This document shows positions 31,277 through 43,500 of a stretch of DNA of 64,000 bases, in pieces. The DNA is from Nyssa sinensis. Lineage: Eukaryota; Streptophyta; Magnoliopsida; Cornales; Nyssaceae. Where the stretch lies: positions 41,531,706-41,595,705 of the forward strand of contig CM018046.1 in the NCBI GenBank assembly GCA_008638375.1, written 5' to 3'. Within the stretch, counting starts at the first letter, position 1. Each line of letters opens with the position of its first letter. A program made the translations under genes and the position numbers. Below the pieces are notes generated by a model. The model ran no database searches. It was not told the origin of the DNA and was given only the letters and a program-made list of their open reading frames with translations.

Positions 31277-33106
31277 TCAAGACTTCCCAGAAGGGCCCGC
31301 GTCCTCATCTAAGTTAAGGGCACGGGCCCCAGCTGTTTTATCCGGATCAGGACGAGACGAGGCAGGTTCAGGGGGAGCAATTGATGAAACGTCAAAACCC
31401 GGGAACTGAACCTGGAATCTAGTTCGGAAGCTTTCAAAACCAAACAGGATTAGCTCATCACCCATTTGGTCAACTTCATCTTTCAATATCATCTCAGTCT
31501 CAGCCCGGGCATGATCAGTCGCCTCCTGAACCTTCTGATCGAAGGAACTCCGGAGATTAACCAACTCCGCCTTAAGCCCCGCAACCTTCCGAGCATTTAT
31601 GTCCCTCTCAGACTCTGCCACGGTAAGGTTGGTGGTAGCTTCCTTCAGATCCTCTTCAATGCTCTGGATTTTGGATTGGGCTGTCCCAAGCTCCACCCTC
31701 ATCTGCTCCACTTCAGCCCGCAGCTTCTCGGCCTCCTCAAGGCCCATGGGGGTCACCATCAGAGCAGCCAAGCTATGCATACTCTACGTAAAAGCAAGAC
31801 AGACAGGTTAGAATGAACAAACAGACAGGCGAAAAAGTCAAGAAAAAGCTTCAGAAGCTACCTTCATCTGGAGATTCATCATCTCAGTCATCAATTTGGA
31901 AGGGTCATCCCCTCTGTACCGATGCGGGCCATGAGCCCATATTTGATCAAACGCCCTCTTGGCGATCTGATAGTCCGGTAGGGACGGTAGGTTCGGCCTC
32001 CTGTTCAGCCTCGGCAGGACCCGGCTCAGGAGAGCCAGAAATCAACCTCCTCCTCTTTACTTCAAGAGGGGCATCAAGCTCAGCTCGGGAGGAAGACTCC
32101 CCCGCCACTAGGGCATCCGGCACAGCCCATCTCGACATCAACCTCTTCTTAAGCTCGGCGTTACGGGCAGCCATCAAGTTCGCTGGGGTAATAATGACGG
32201 AATGAGCTCGGTTAGAAGTCGAAAGCAATGCTCGGTACTGATCCGCAGTGCTTCAGTAAAGTCGGGCCTCTTCTAAACACGCTTATCTGCACACAAGTAA
32301 GGAAAGACATGTCAGCTTATCAGTTCGGAAGGCATAGCAAGGCTAAAGGAGAGTCTAAAAGAATAAGCCTCACCCCTATGACCCGTAACACGAGGGAACG
32401 ACGAGGCCTCTCCTTTCTGAAAGCCTTCATGCTCCCATCCTCCTCCAACAAAGAAGTACCACTTCTTCCACGTCTTATTGGAAGTAGGAACAGAGGTCAG
32501 GGGTCGAAACCCCTTCTCAAAAGACATATAGAAAAGGCCCTCCGCCTGCTTGAACTTCAGATCCATATTACTACGGATCAAGTCCAGAGACACATCCACC
32601 TTGTTCAAGTGTCCCAACACCACAAACCCTAAAAGCTGCCGCCAACTATTAAGATTCAGGCCGGTAGGACAGAGCTTAAACCAACAAAAGAATTGCCTGA
32701 CTAAATCTGGTAATGGGAGCCTCAAGCCCATTTCAAACCAGGCAAGGTAAACACAAATCTCCCCGACTTCAACATTATGGGGACGATCCATGGGGCCTGG
32801 CGCTCTGCAGGTCACATTCGTGGGAAAATTAAATTTCACCCTCCATTCATCCAGAAGGCTCCGAGTGACAGCACTCTCACTCTCTTCTCTACGGGAAGAC
32901 CTACCAGAGGTCTCCCCAGCCCTGTCTCGGGGCTCCTCAAAAGCATCAACTATCCTAACTCCAGGACTAGTGGGAGGATCAGCAGGCATCTCCTCAATAA
33001 CTTCGGGAGCAGGATTACCCACATCTTCCACAGAAGACGGTATAGCCATCTCAGGAGGATTTCCCACTCCCTCATTCACAGTTGGGGATTCAGGAAGAGC
33101 AGACAT
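31277..33106 (-). pseudogene. Tat-2 antisense gene 1: Transposase_28-like, coiled-coil, three exons
   Basis: Proposed exons 33106-32374, 32286-31862 and 31783-31277. Donors GTGAGG and GTAGCT and acceptors TTGTGTGCAG and TTACGTAG match the Tat-1 sites. Exon 1 is open for its full length (PGPMDRPHN, GLRLPLPDLVRQFF, LLGFVVLGHL). Exon 2 has a TGG to TAG stop near its start, a one-base deletion and an internal loss of about 89 bases. Exon 3 is intact and predicts a coiled coil ending in DEDAGPSGKS. TATA box at 33277-33284. Compared with Tat-1, exon 3 is better preserved here and exon 2 worse, so each copy decayed independently from an intact gene. Confidence 0.73.
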
Positions 33107-33276
33107 TATTTCCAGACTTAAGAAGAAAGAAGCAAGACAAGAGGAAAAAATCAGTCGAACCTGTTCTAACTCAGGGAAACAGTACTCTTCAAGGTCACAC
33201 GAACCAACAATGGCAAACGAAATCTCCTAGCGCAGTGAAAATGACGGGGGAAAGGTCAGTCCAAATTCTCGTCCTG

Positions 33277-33284
33277 TATTTATA
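33277..33284 (-). promoter_or_regulatory. TATA box of Tat-2 antisense gene 1
   Basis: TATAAATA on the minus strand about 170 bases before the start codon, as in Tat-1 (1582-1589). Confidence 0.65.
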
Positions 33285-33503
33285 AAGCGCAGTATCGGAA
33301 GGGACCCACCAATCCCAAGCGCCATGACGGTTCGGAACAATGATGATTTCGAGAAACCCGACTATCAGCCCAGTACAATGATGACCTTGAAAAGACCTAA
33401 TCTCCGGCTGCGCAATAAAAGCCTTGGAAGGCGAACGGACAAGACACATGACTCTTCGAAAAAAGCTTAGCCCTAGTTACTTGCTGGCATCGAACTAGGA
33501 CTT

Positions 33504-33513
33504 GGGGGGGGAG
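33504..33513 (+). promoter_or_regulatory. Tat-2 polypurine tract
   Basis: GGGGGGGGAG four bases before the 3' LTR. Confidence 0.8.
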
Positions 33514-33517
33514 TAAC

Positions 33518-34152
33518 TGATATACCATAAAAGAACAGGCCAATCAACACTTGACACGTGTAACCACAATCCGACCTATGCTCAGCCAACATGATTCTCA
33601 TTCAACCAATAAGGAAAAACTCAAGCATTCAGATCATCATACAAGGTCGGAAGTGGCCGAACATATATATCCAGAACAAGTTCACAGGGTTCAGACCAAC
33701 ACTACAGAACTCGTCACCACTTTAGCGGATGCCGAGCAAGGAATAAGGAAGCGGTCTTCAACAAGGAAGCAGTCTTCAACAAGGAAACAACCATTTATGG
33801 TTATCTCTAAGCAAGGTAGCCGCAATATCCAGGGATCAAATCCCTATATTCACGACTTCTATGGTTATCTCTATGCAGGGTAACTACAATCTCCGGTGAT
33901 CAAATCCCTATATTCATGGCATCAAATCCTCACCAACTGAGGAAAGCCACGGCCTATAAATTAAACCTTAAAGGTACGCCTTAGTCTCTATGCTCATTCT
34001 TTGGCTTTCAATACAGTTTTTCAATTCCCTTACTTACTTAAGCATCGGAGCGGCTACCGCCGGAGCCAATCCAGTGGTCCTCTGATCATCTTTTTGAGTG
34101 TTCTACAGGTCACGGAGCCCTCACGTGTTGCGAGTCAAAAAGTGCACCATCA
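33518..34152 (+). repeat. Tat-2 3' LTR
   Basis: 635 bases, same length as the 5' LTR, with about 11 substitutions, mostly transitions. Followed by target duplication ATGAT. Confidence 0.95.
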
Positions 34153-34299
34153 ATGATGATTTTTGTACTTTTCGTAGATTTATAACTCAACGATCCAAAA
34201 AAAAAAAACTCATCTGAAGACATAATGGGGCTATTTGCTACACTATTTGAACTTTCCTTGCTTTAAAACCAGTCCAAATATTATGTACTTCGGGAATAT

Positions 34300-34373
34300 G
34301 TACTCTCAAGGGTCAGATGATATGTCACGTGTATACAATACACATACGGCACATCATTTGACCCTTGAAGTAC
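34300..34373. repeat. Imperfect 74-base inverted repeat (foldback)
   Basis: Arms of about 34 bases (GTACTCTCAAGGGTCAGATG and a near complement ending CCCTTGAAGTAC) around a five-base loop. Weaker complementarity extends outwards, so it may be the core of a MITE. A transcript would fold into a hairpin. Confidence 0.6.
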
Positions 34374-34859
34374 TAAAAAATTTCCCTGTCCAACTAGTCA
34401 GAGCATCAGTAACTGTTCATACCAAAAGGAACAATGAAGGAAAATATTCTTTAATAAATCTAGTATACCACGTGTGAATGTGCCATTCCAATAAAGATGT
34501 AACACCAATGATTAATAATTTAGCTTCCTTAAATCTAAGTTGTCAATTGTTAGAATCTTCCCTAAAGTAGTTGTCCATCCAACGAATGCACCTTGGGATA
34601 CCATACAACCTTCCAAGGGACGCTAGCATGCCCCAAACCTCTCGACTTCGAGTGATCACTTCAAAATTGCCACCCTTAGTAGCATCCACTTCAAGTCATC
34701 CTCTCAGCCTATCTCAATTTGCTTAGCATATAGCAAATTAAAGAAGAAGAAGAAGAAGACAGTTTTGGCTAGCTCCCAATCTTGAAAAGCCCTAAAAATA
34801 ATATCTCAAATAATTCATCCCTTAGCGGACAAAGCAGTCTGCCACCAGAACCTCCTTAC

Positions 34860-35220
34860 AGTCTGTTACCCTGAAAGGTTTGGAAATATCTGTTTTAGGG
34901 ACCCTGTCCACACCAATGATCAGGCCAAAAGCTAATACACCTATAATTCCCTACCATGAACTGGTTGTGCTAAAAAATTCCTCTCACCCTTTCCCTATAG
35001 AATTCCTCCACACTCCCACCCAAACAAGGCATGTTGACTTCCCTCGTATGCCAGTCCCCCCTCTCACTACCATACTATCCATCCACCACTCTCCTCCACA
35101 TTACTTATTTCCTCAGGAAACCTCCAATAAGCACTTCCCTAATAAACTTGGTTGAGTGGAACCTACACAATAAAGAGGGATGGCATCATGAAGAAGACCG
35201 AGAAGATCACTGTACCCCTT
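34860..35220 (-). pseudogene. L1-like LINE ORF2 fragment
   Basis: The minus strand, over several shifted frames, reads like the region after the RT domain of plant L1 elements: a G-K-G-x-E-E-F-F stretch, then a VGN...ISFWPDHWCG motif near 34960-34905, then VADCFVR. Stops and frameshifts are frequent. No ends visible; an old fragment. Family assignment is by motif memory only. Confidence 0.5.
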
Positions 35221-35351
35221 GATGCTCACTTTTGTTGTGTTAACTATATATAATTACAAAATGATGCATTATTAGTATACTTTTACCAACTTTGGAAGTG
35301 TTCTTTTCCATTACCTTTTCTGTAAAAAAAGGTTTTTGAGGTTTGTAGTTT

Positions 35352-35353
<2 letters not shown>

Positions 35354-35390
<37 letters not shown>
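35354..35390. repeat. (TC)n microsatellite
   Basis: About 18 TC units abutting the SINE. Confidence 0.85.
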
Positions 35391-35394
<4 letters not shown>

Positions 35395-35530
35395 GGCATA
35401 GAATTTGGAGAGGATTAAATGTACATAGCCTTACCTTTGCAAGCAGAGAGGTTGTTTAAACGAATCGAACACGTGACCTCCAGGTTAGAATGTACCAACC
35501 TCACCGTTGCACCAAGGCTTACCCTCTCTT
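35391..35530 (-). mobile_element. Au-type SINE
   Basis: The minus strand reads GGTAAGCCTTGGTGCAACGG, then a polymerase III B-box-like stretch GTGTTCGATTC (35474-35463) after ACCTGGAGGTCAC, then AGCAACCTCT-like sequence with GCAAAGGTAAGGCTATGTAC. This is the arrangement of the tRNA-derived Au SINE family found across flowering plants. A (TC)n run at 35354-35390 lies at its 3' side, in place of a simple tail. Transcription by polymerase III is expected for intact members; this copy has substitutions in the boxes. Confidence 0.7.
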
Positions 35531-35779
35531 ACCATCTCTAATTTTATTTTGTATATTTTTTTCTTTGTATGTGGTTTTCTTAACTTTTCTATCTTTGGTG
35601 TTAAGCTTGAGCTTTATTTCATAGTCAAGGATATATCATAGCTTATTTAAATAGTACTATTCATTGGTTTCATATATGCCTTCTACCTATAAATTAGAAA
35701 TCATCATTAGAAAATCCAGTCCTTGCATTCAATTAGCAGTTAGTCATATGACTTTTTGGGGATCTTAGACGTTAATTGT

Positions 35780-35866
35780 GTAGCCGGTCCCCTTTTTTTG
35801 TATTGGTGGATTGCCCTTCTCAGGTGTCTTTTCAATGATACTTACTTATCAAAAAAAAAAAAAAAT
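35780..35866 (+). mobile_element. L1 3'-end fragment with poly(A) tail
   Basis: Ends TTACTTATCAAAAAAAA with a 14-base A run, a common 3' terminus of L1 elements in woody plants. Preceded by TTTTTTTGTATTGG. Very short and 5'-truncated. Confidence 0.4.
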
Positions 35867-36678
35867 TAGTACATATATGAATCTGTTCAGTTCTCAATCT
35901 GTATACCCAATGCTTGAGAAAATCAATACTATTGACCCTAACAAATCCCGATTCATTTTGTGTCATTACGTATCCATGAAAAAATACAAATTTCCTTTAC
36001 TATATTGAATTCATGGGTTTTGCTACTACTTGCTTATGACATTCATAAATTCAAGGGGTCCACCAATGTCATACATAAGCGAGAAATATTGTGAAGTTGC
36101 CATTAAAAAATTTACTCTTGAAGTTTAAGAAAATATTCCCATAAATAAAAAAGATAACAGGCACATGCAACACTTAACAGATATTCAACTTCCAGCAAGA
36201 ATAGATTGAACTGATAATCCTAAACATTTCTCTCAATTTGTAACCAAAAGTCTAAACCTATCCAAATTAGCACTACAATCTCAAGTTGAAAGCTTTCCAA
36301 ATCAAAAGGGACATATCTTATAATAAAGAATTAGTTACGATGTGATAAAAATCCTTCTGAAAATGGAAAAAAGCTTGCTAAACGAAAAAAGAAAGAACGA
36401 AGGAAAGAACACGAAATGAAAGAAAATACACAAACAGAAAGCAAAAACATATTCCTGCACTAAATAGATATAAATTCAAGAAACAAAGATGCAAATGTAC
36501 AATCACAATTAGCTAAAAAAGAAACAAGAACATAAAAAACAGTACTCAAGCATTTGTAGACCTTAACTTCCGAGGTATTTGATCCTCATAGGCTAAATGT
36601 GTGATCAGAATTTCAATTGTTAAGCAAACCCAGTGCAAAGATGCAATTGACCTCAGAGCCATAATTATCAACACATAC
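35867..36678. other. AT-rich intergenic stretch
   Basis: No coding or element recognised. The preceding stretch 34374-34859 is likewise without recognised content apart from an (AAG)n run near 34741. Confidence 0.5.
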
Positions 36679-37322
36679 TGATGCTGCACTTTTTGGCTGG
36701 TGCGGATTCCAAACTCTGCTCCCTGAAGAACACTCAAAGAGAGGATCAGAGGACCACCGGATGGGCTCCGGCAGTAGCCGCTTCTGATAGCTCAAGTTCA
36801 ATAAAACTTGAATTGAAAGATTGTAATGTAAGCCAAAGAATGAGCATAAAAATAAAGCGTAACTCTAGGGTTTAATTTATAGGCTGTGGCTTTCCTAAGT
36901 TGATTAGGATTTAGAGTCATAGAAATAGGGATTTGATCATCGGAGAATAGCAGTTACCATGTTGGATACTGCGCTTGAGAGATATCAGCGAGTGGTAGTT
37001 TTCTTGTCGAAGACTGTTTCCTTTGCTCGGTAGGATGTTTAAGGCGGTGATGAAGCTCTGAACCCTGAAGGATGTTCTGATGGCATTGTGCTCAGAGCTG
37101 TGAGTTCTAAAGGCTAAGTATTCGAGCATGCTCTGAATGTCTGAGTCTGCTCTGTATGACCGATCTTTAACTGGTTTGTAGTCACACGTGTCACATGGGG
37201 ACTGGTCTGTCACTTTGAGGTATATCAGTTACTCCCCCCCCCCCCCCGAGCCTTAGTTTTAGCTCAACGCGTAACTAGGGTTACGAGCTCCTGAAAAGTC
37301 ACGCGTTCTGTATATTATATAT
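36679..37322 (-). mobile_element. LTR and 3' stub of a third Tat relative
   Basis: 549-base LTR (36679-37227) with the same termini (TGATGCTGC... TATATCA on plus) and overall alignment to the Tat-1 LTR but clearly diverged. It is followed by a C-run of about 15 bases, which is the polypurine tract on the minus strand, and about 75 bases resembling the Tat-1 sequence at 1364-1440. Homology then stops, so this is a 3' remnant. It marks an older insertion of the same family. Confidence 0.75.
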
Positions 37323-38390
37323 GCGGGATCGGTATTAAAAAACCTATGCTAGTTCAAATGGGAAAACCTTTTCCATTCGTACAAGTACCTCTCCTCCATT
37401 CAGACACGGAGGCTACTAAAATCGTACTTGGTAACAAAACAATATTCAAAACAAAATTGGATAAAAAAATTTCGAGTTGCAAATGGGTAATCTAGTGGAG
37501 TTCATGACAACCAACCCAATAATAATCACAGCAGAGAATTCTTGGAAAACATTGACATTCAGTCATGAATTCTAAATGAAGTACATGGATCATTAAGTTC
37601 CGAACCAACAGGTTCTTAATTTCTCTGTTGGTTAAAGACCTGTGGTGGTTAATTGAGTTGCTAGATTCCAGTATTGTTCCATGTTCATTTAAGTTCCAAA
37701 AAATAAAATCATTCATCTAGGCACTGTGCCACTGCCTATCAAGCCAAGACAGTTAACTCATGCTTTTGTTTGTTTGTCAGGGTATGCTCCTTCCTGTTCC
37801 CTTTGCTCAGACATCATCTCTTGTATGTTGTTTTTGATTGATGAACAAATGTCAAACTCAACTGCCCTTTCATGGAAAATAGAATTTCTCCTGTTCGGGC
37901 TTTTTTTTAAAAAAATGGGAAGTGAATTAAGGGGTTAGTCTTGTGCATGAGATTCCCGCCACTATGAGGCCCTTTATTGGTAGGAGCTTCGTACTCTGGA
38001 ATAGCCAGTTAAATTTTCTCACCGAAATAAAAAAAAAAAAAAAAGACCAAAACAGGAGAAATTTTATTACCCATGGTGCTTCATGTACCAATCTAAACAT
38101 TGAGTGCTTAGTTCAAAGGTTCCTTTTTTTTTTTCTTCATTTTTTATGTGGATGTACTATGTAGAGATGTATATGGCGAAACTAAGACATGATAATAAAC
38201 AGAACAGAAAGCACAAGTGCATATACCATTTCCTTCAAAATAAATCAAACATGACAACCTAGAATCAGAATGATATATAAAACAGAAATAAAGTAAAATG
38301 AAAAGATAGAGGAAGAACATATGTATTATATGACCATTCAGACTAACTTTGCAGTGCTACAAAGATAAGCATGATGACTTCATCAATGGA
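37323..38390. other. Intergenic stretch
   Basis: No coding recognised. A-runs at 38024-38043 and a T-run near 38126 could be retroposon tails but lack other features. Confidence 0.5.
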
Positions 38391-38895
38391 CTAGACTTGT
38401 GCCCCTCCATCTTCAAAATTAGGCCCCATGATTCCTTGAACTGCAGGTTGGGGTTCCGGGTTTGCCGCTTCAGCATATGTCGTGCTTATGAATATGTTCA
38501 AATCAGGAACCATGGAGAGGACGGTTTGCACCCATTGGAGAAAGCTCTTTAAAATATTGGAAAGCCAAGCAGAGCATGAAGAGAGTAAAATCATAATGGG
38601 GTAGGCATACCAAAAGAGTGTTTCTGGGATGAGCACTGAAGCTACCAATAGAAGAACAAAGATGGCAGAGAAATCTCCAACTTGTACATGAATGTGGCCC
38701 ATGTTGAGTTGAGAAGTTAGAGGGAGTCTGATGGAGGTGGAAGAGGAGCAAGAACAGAATGGTGAGAAGCCAAAACTTCATCCATGTGAGATGACCAATT
38801 GTGTCAAATGGATCCCAATCCCATGGCATACCTGTTTGTGATTTCACAATGTTTATCACAACTAAAATAGCATACCTTAGATCAAAATAGTACAT
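38391..38895 (-). pseudogene. Membrane-protein paralogue C, frameshifted
   Basis: Start MYYFDLRYAI at 38893-38895, aligning with MYCYVDLRYL of paralogue D. The frame shifts by one base near 38735, within the second hydrophobic segment; beyond it the other frame gives TSIRLPLTSQ, then QVGDFS and LFWYAYP, matching D (TSVNLPLTAQ, QPGDFS). It ends in a polar tail (EAANPEPQP). Either a pseudogene through one indel or a sequencing error; the rest of the frame is free of stops. Same strand as A, B and D. Confidence 0.6.
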
Positions 38896-39916
38896 CTTCA
38901 CTATGTGTGTTTCTGTTGTAGAATGTAATGAGTAATTAGTTTGCAGTTGCTGGTATGAATTTGGAGATGTTCCTAAGTCACGAGTCATTAAAACTTTTCA
39001 ATTCTGGCTTATCTTTAATCATCAACATTAATTAATCTACTCTTCAAATGGGTGCAGTTTGGTAAGATATGATTCAAATTCTATAAGTATATATTATATA
39101 AGTTTCCATGTGCACTGGCCCCCCAAAGTAGAATGAAACAACATCACCACATAATTGTTTACCCAAGTCTTCTACTTACTTTCGAGTCATAAGATTGTCA
39201 GATCAACTTTATGTATTCCTTTTATGATTGACTTCAATTATATAAGGATTTGTTTATTGATCAAAGCTCAAAAGGCTAGAAAAAGGACCAGCTGATGTTA
39301 TATTTGTCAATAACAGCTATTTTCTTCTTTAGAATTTTCCTAACTCCTATCAAGGCTAACACCAATCCAATGAAATGATATATAATATATAATACATAAT
39401 ATATAACAATAACACATATATGAAAAATTTCAAGTCTCAAAGTCACAGCCATCAAAAAACATCACAAGCATTTGAACCATCATTGTCATCAAGTCTTCAA
39501 AGTTGAACTTCTATCTTCATTCAAGAATCAAATAAATTAAATAAAGAAATTATTTAAAATTCAAAATTAAGATTCAATTCTCAATTAGTCATTATTGCAG
39601 GTCAGTGCCTCCTTCAAGCCAAAGAGTACAAGGATGAGTCTTTGACAAGTAGTGCTACTAGCCAAGTGTTTGGGTGGGGGGCTAGTTAAGATAAATCAGG
39701 GGTGCCAACCACTCTGTTTCTTATTTGAAGAAAAAAAATTGAGAGCCAAAACAGGGTCATAATACCCAAATGCTTTACGAATCAATCTTCTTCTTCCTGT
39801 TTGAATCTCTACAATTGCATATCAATATGCCTGCAGTTGAATCTTCTTCTTCCTTTTGTTCGAATCTCTACAATTGCATATCAATATGCTTTATTTTAAT
39901 TTTTTTGATTAGAACT
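38896..39916. other. Upstream flank of paralogue C and intergenic
   Basis: AT-rich. A stretch at 38989-39045 resembles 48085-48140 (AAAACTTTTCAATTCTGGCT), pointing to an old local duplication. It also holds a 57-base direct repeat listed separately. No coding seen. Confidence 0.5.
39783..39888. repeat. 57-bp direct repeat, two copies
   Basis: AATCTTCTTCTTCC to TCAATATGC occurs at 39783 and again at 39840 with few changes. Confidence 0.8.
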
Positions 39917-40285
39917 AATCTCTTGAAAGAAAGCAATTGTTTTTTAACATTTTCAATTGGAGGGCTTTAGTTGGAGATAAAGGTGATGATTTTACTTTTG
40001 CCTTTTTCCAATGTAAGAGTATTTCATGTGACTTTATTATCCATCGTATCTATGTCTTCTTTTTCTATGGCATGTTGGGAGTGTAAATAATATTAAAAAC
40101 TTCCCCCGATAAGATTGATGGGCAAACTTACCAAGAAAATGGAAAGATTGATTAACAAGGGCATGATTCATATAACTCATGGATAGTTTATGAAGTCCTT
40201 GGCATGATCACTATGTCCTCAAGTGCTGAAGTTCAAAGCCAAGTCTGTCTTTGGGTCACTGCGTGGCTTTGGTTGAAGTTTTTTG

Positions 40286-40532
40286 TGTCAAAAAATGAGT
40301 CTTTTTTCATATCTCTTTTTCAGTGATCGAATACAATTATATATGTGAATGAAGAGAAAGTTTAGGAAGCTATATTAGGCTGTACACTTTCTAAAGCTAA
40401 TATTGTGGGCTATATTAGGCTGTACACTTTCTAAGGCTAATATCGTGGTTAGTCCTTGAAAGAAGAGATTTCAAATTCAAACTGAACCTACAATTTCTCC
40501 AATCGGTTCTTCATTGACAACTCACGCCAACA
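40286..40532 (-). repeat. Copia-1 3' LTR
   Basis: 247 bases. Contains an internal 37-base direct repeat (CTATATTAGGCTGTACACTT twice), also present in the other LTR. Confidence 0.88.
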
Positions 40533-40539
40533 CTCCCCC

Positions 40540-43500
40540 TCAAGTTGGTGCATACATATCTCTAATGCGCTTCTTGTCAAGTGAGTTGTAAAAGATTTTG
40601 CTGGAAACAGCCTTTGCAAGTATGTCTGCGAGTTGGTCTTCAGATTTAACAAATGAAAATTGAATTATCTTGGCTTCGAGATTCTGTTTGATGAAATGTC
40701 AATCCACCTCAATGTATTTAGTACGATCATGTTGGACAAGATTATGAGAAATATCAATAGCCGCCTTGTTGTCACTGAACATGTTCATTTCGGAGCTAGG
40801 AGCAAAACTAATCTCAGTTAGTAACCTTTTAAGCCAAAGAAGTTCACTAAGACCTTTGGCCATTCCTTCTGAACTCAGCTTCAGCACTAGATAATGCCAC
40901 TACCTTTTGCTTCTTGCTCCTCCATGTAACTAGATTGCCTCCTACAAAGGTAAAGTAGCATGATGTGGACTTCCTGTCAGAAATATTCCCTGCCCAATCT
41001 GCATCTATATAACCATTAATATTTCAATGATTATTCTTGGAGAACATAAGCCTTTTTCCAAGAGAGGACTTTAAATAGCAAAGAATTAATCCGAACTACT
41101 GCATCTATATGATCTTCACTAGGACAGTGCATAAATTGACTCACTATGCTTATAAGCAATATCTGGGTGAGTATGAGATAAATAGATTAGCTTACCAACT
41201 AATCTTTGATACCTCTCTTTATTAGTTGGCACCCGATGTGAACCCTCTCCAAGTTTATGATTCTGAACAATTGGTGTATCAGCTGACCTATAGTCTAGTA
41301 ATCCCACTTTTGACAGTAAATCTAGCACATATTTCCTTTGAGAAAGAAATATCCCTTGTCTTAATCTAGTTACCTCAATTCCCAAAGACTAATTAAGTCC
41401 TCCAAGATTCTTCATTTCAAATTCGGTTGCCAATTGCTCTTGGAGTTTAGAGATCGTTTCCATGTCATCCCCTGCAATAATCATGTCATCCACATAGATT
41501 ATTAGAGATTTTACTTTTCCCAGTCGGTGTTTCAAGAATAGAGTATGATCCGAGTTGCTTTGTTGGAAGCCATATTTTCTCATAGCCAAGCTAAATAGAC
41601 CGAACCATGCATAATGTGATTGTTTTAGCCCGTACAATGCTCGTTGTAACTTACACACAACCTCATTCTCTTAGGATGCAGTGTACCCCGGTGGAATATC
41701 CATGTAAACCTCATTCTTGAGATCACCATGAAGAAAGACATTCTTTACGTCAAACTGATGCAACGACTAGTTTAAATTTGCTACAAGAGACAACAAGACT
41801 TTGATAATATTCAGTTTTGCCATTGGTGAGAAAGTTTTTTGATAATCTATGCCATACGTCTGTGTATATCCTTTTGTCACAAGCCTCATCTTGTGTCGTT
41901 CGATGGATCCATCTGCTTTGTGTTTAATGGAGAAACCCCATTTGCACCCTATTGTCTTTTTTCCTTTCAGAAATGAAACAAGAGCCCATGTTTTATTCTT
42001 CCACAGAGCCTTAATTTGTTCTTTTATAGCTTGAACCCACTTTGGATCTGTTATGATTTCTTGTATTCCGTTGAGAACATGACATTAGGATAACTTATGC
42101 ACAAACGCCTTGAGATGTTTTAATAATCTCTGAGTGGATACATAATTGGCAATCAGGTATCTTGATCTTCTTTCCTCAGAATCTAAAGAGTATTGATTTG
42201 GTGGTTTGCCACGATTATATCTGAAAGGTAAATTATAACCAGCAGAAACATCCAAGTCATTAATAGGTGAAGGTGTAGTAGTGGGAGAGCTTACCTCAGG
42301 AATATTCTCAAGAAAAGGGTCTTCGGGTACTAAGGAAAAAGGAAATTCAATTTCAGATTCAGATGATTTAGATTCAGCTCCCTGAATAATATCAGCATTA
42401 GCTCTCTTTTCCTCGCTAGCTACCCTCTTATTTTCTTTACTTATTTGTACTGGATTGTCTTCAAATCCTGGCCAATTCTGCCAATTTTTCTCTTCATCTC
42501 GTATCTCCCCCTAAAGAGATAAATTGGATACCGATGAAGGGAAGAAAGTTTTCGATTTCAAAAAAGTGACATCCATAGTGGCATAGGTGCGTTTGGTGGC
42601 TAGGTTGTAACAAAGTGTAGCATACCCCAAAAAAACACAATGAACTACGCACAAATGAAGCTTAGTGCATGAGTTTTTATGAAGATGAATGAAGGAAACA
42701 CATTCAAAGATTCGTGGAGGAATCAACAAAATAGTAGGCAAGGAAACATGATTAGAAAGGACCTCTAATAGGGTTTTAAAATTCAACACTTTTGAAGACA
42801 TACGATTCAATAAATATACTACCGTGACAACAACATCATCCCATCACCTACTAAGCATATATGCTTTAATCAATAGAGCATGGGCTGTTTCTAAGATATG
42901 TTTGTTCTTCCGTTCGACAACCCCATTTTCTTGTGATATTCGAGTACACGAAGTTTCATGGAGAAGGCCATGAATCTCGAAATAAGCTTGGAATTGCTGA
43001 TTTATATATTTGCCACTATTATCAGAACGAAGAATCTGAATTTTAGCTGAGAATTAAGTTTGAATCATTGCATGAAAAGATCAAAAAATACCAAGCACAT
43101 CATCTTTATGTTTCAACAAGTACAACCAAGTCATTCAAGTGCAATCATCTACAAATGTCACAAACTAATGAAGGCCAAAAGAAGTGGTAAATGGAGAGGG
43201 TCCCCAAAAATTAGAGTGAATTAAGGCAAACGGGATATCACTTTTATTCAAGCTTACTGGATAAGAAACATGATAACTTTTGGCTAAAATGCAAGTATCA
43301 TATTTAAAGTCTGAATCATGTAAATTGGAAAATAAATCTGGCAACAAGTACTTCATATAATTAAATGACGGATGCCCCAAATGACGATGCCATAGCCAAA
43401 TCGGTCTCTCCTTGACACTAGTCGTGTGTTGCATATTATTAGCTTTACCAAGACTGAAATCATCCATGTAATACAACCCCCCTTTTAGTACCACGCCTAA

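Larger units (their letters stand above)
22047..34152 (+). mobile_element. Tat-2: complete Ty3/gypsy Tat-lineage LTR retrotransposon
   Basis: 12,106 bases with two 635-base LTRs and a perfect 5-base target duplication ATGAT (22042-22046 and 34153-34157). Order: LTR, primer site, gag-protease 22762-25125, leaky-type UAG, pol to 28467, palindrome array 28493-29450, minisatellite, antisense gene 2 (30454-30128), antisense gene 1 (33106-31277), polypurine tract, LTR. I count about 11 LTR differences by eye (about 98% identity), so it is a recent insertion. Only two extra stops interrupt pol and the gag-protease frame is open, making it much better preserved than Tat-1. Confidence 0.95.

Noticed and set aside
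34880..35222. Plus-strand frames of 91 and 63 codons
   Set aside because: Opposite strand carries recognisable L1 ORF2 motifs; these frames have no support.
35460..35480. tRNA gene on the minus strand (B-box-like sequence)
   Set aside because: The surrounding sequence matches an Au SINE and no cloverleaf can be drawn.
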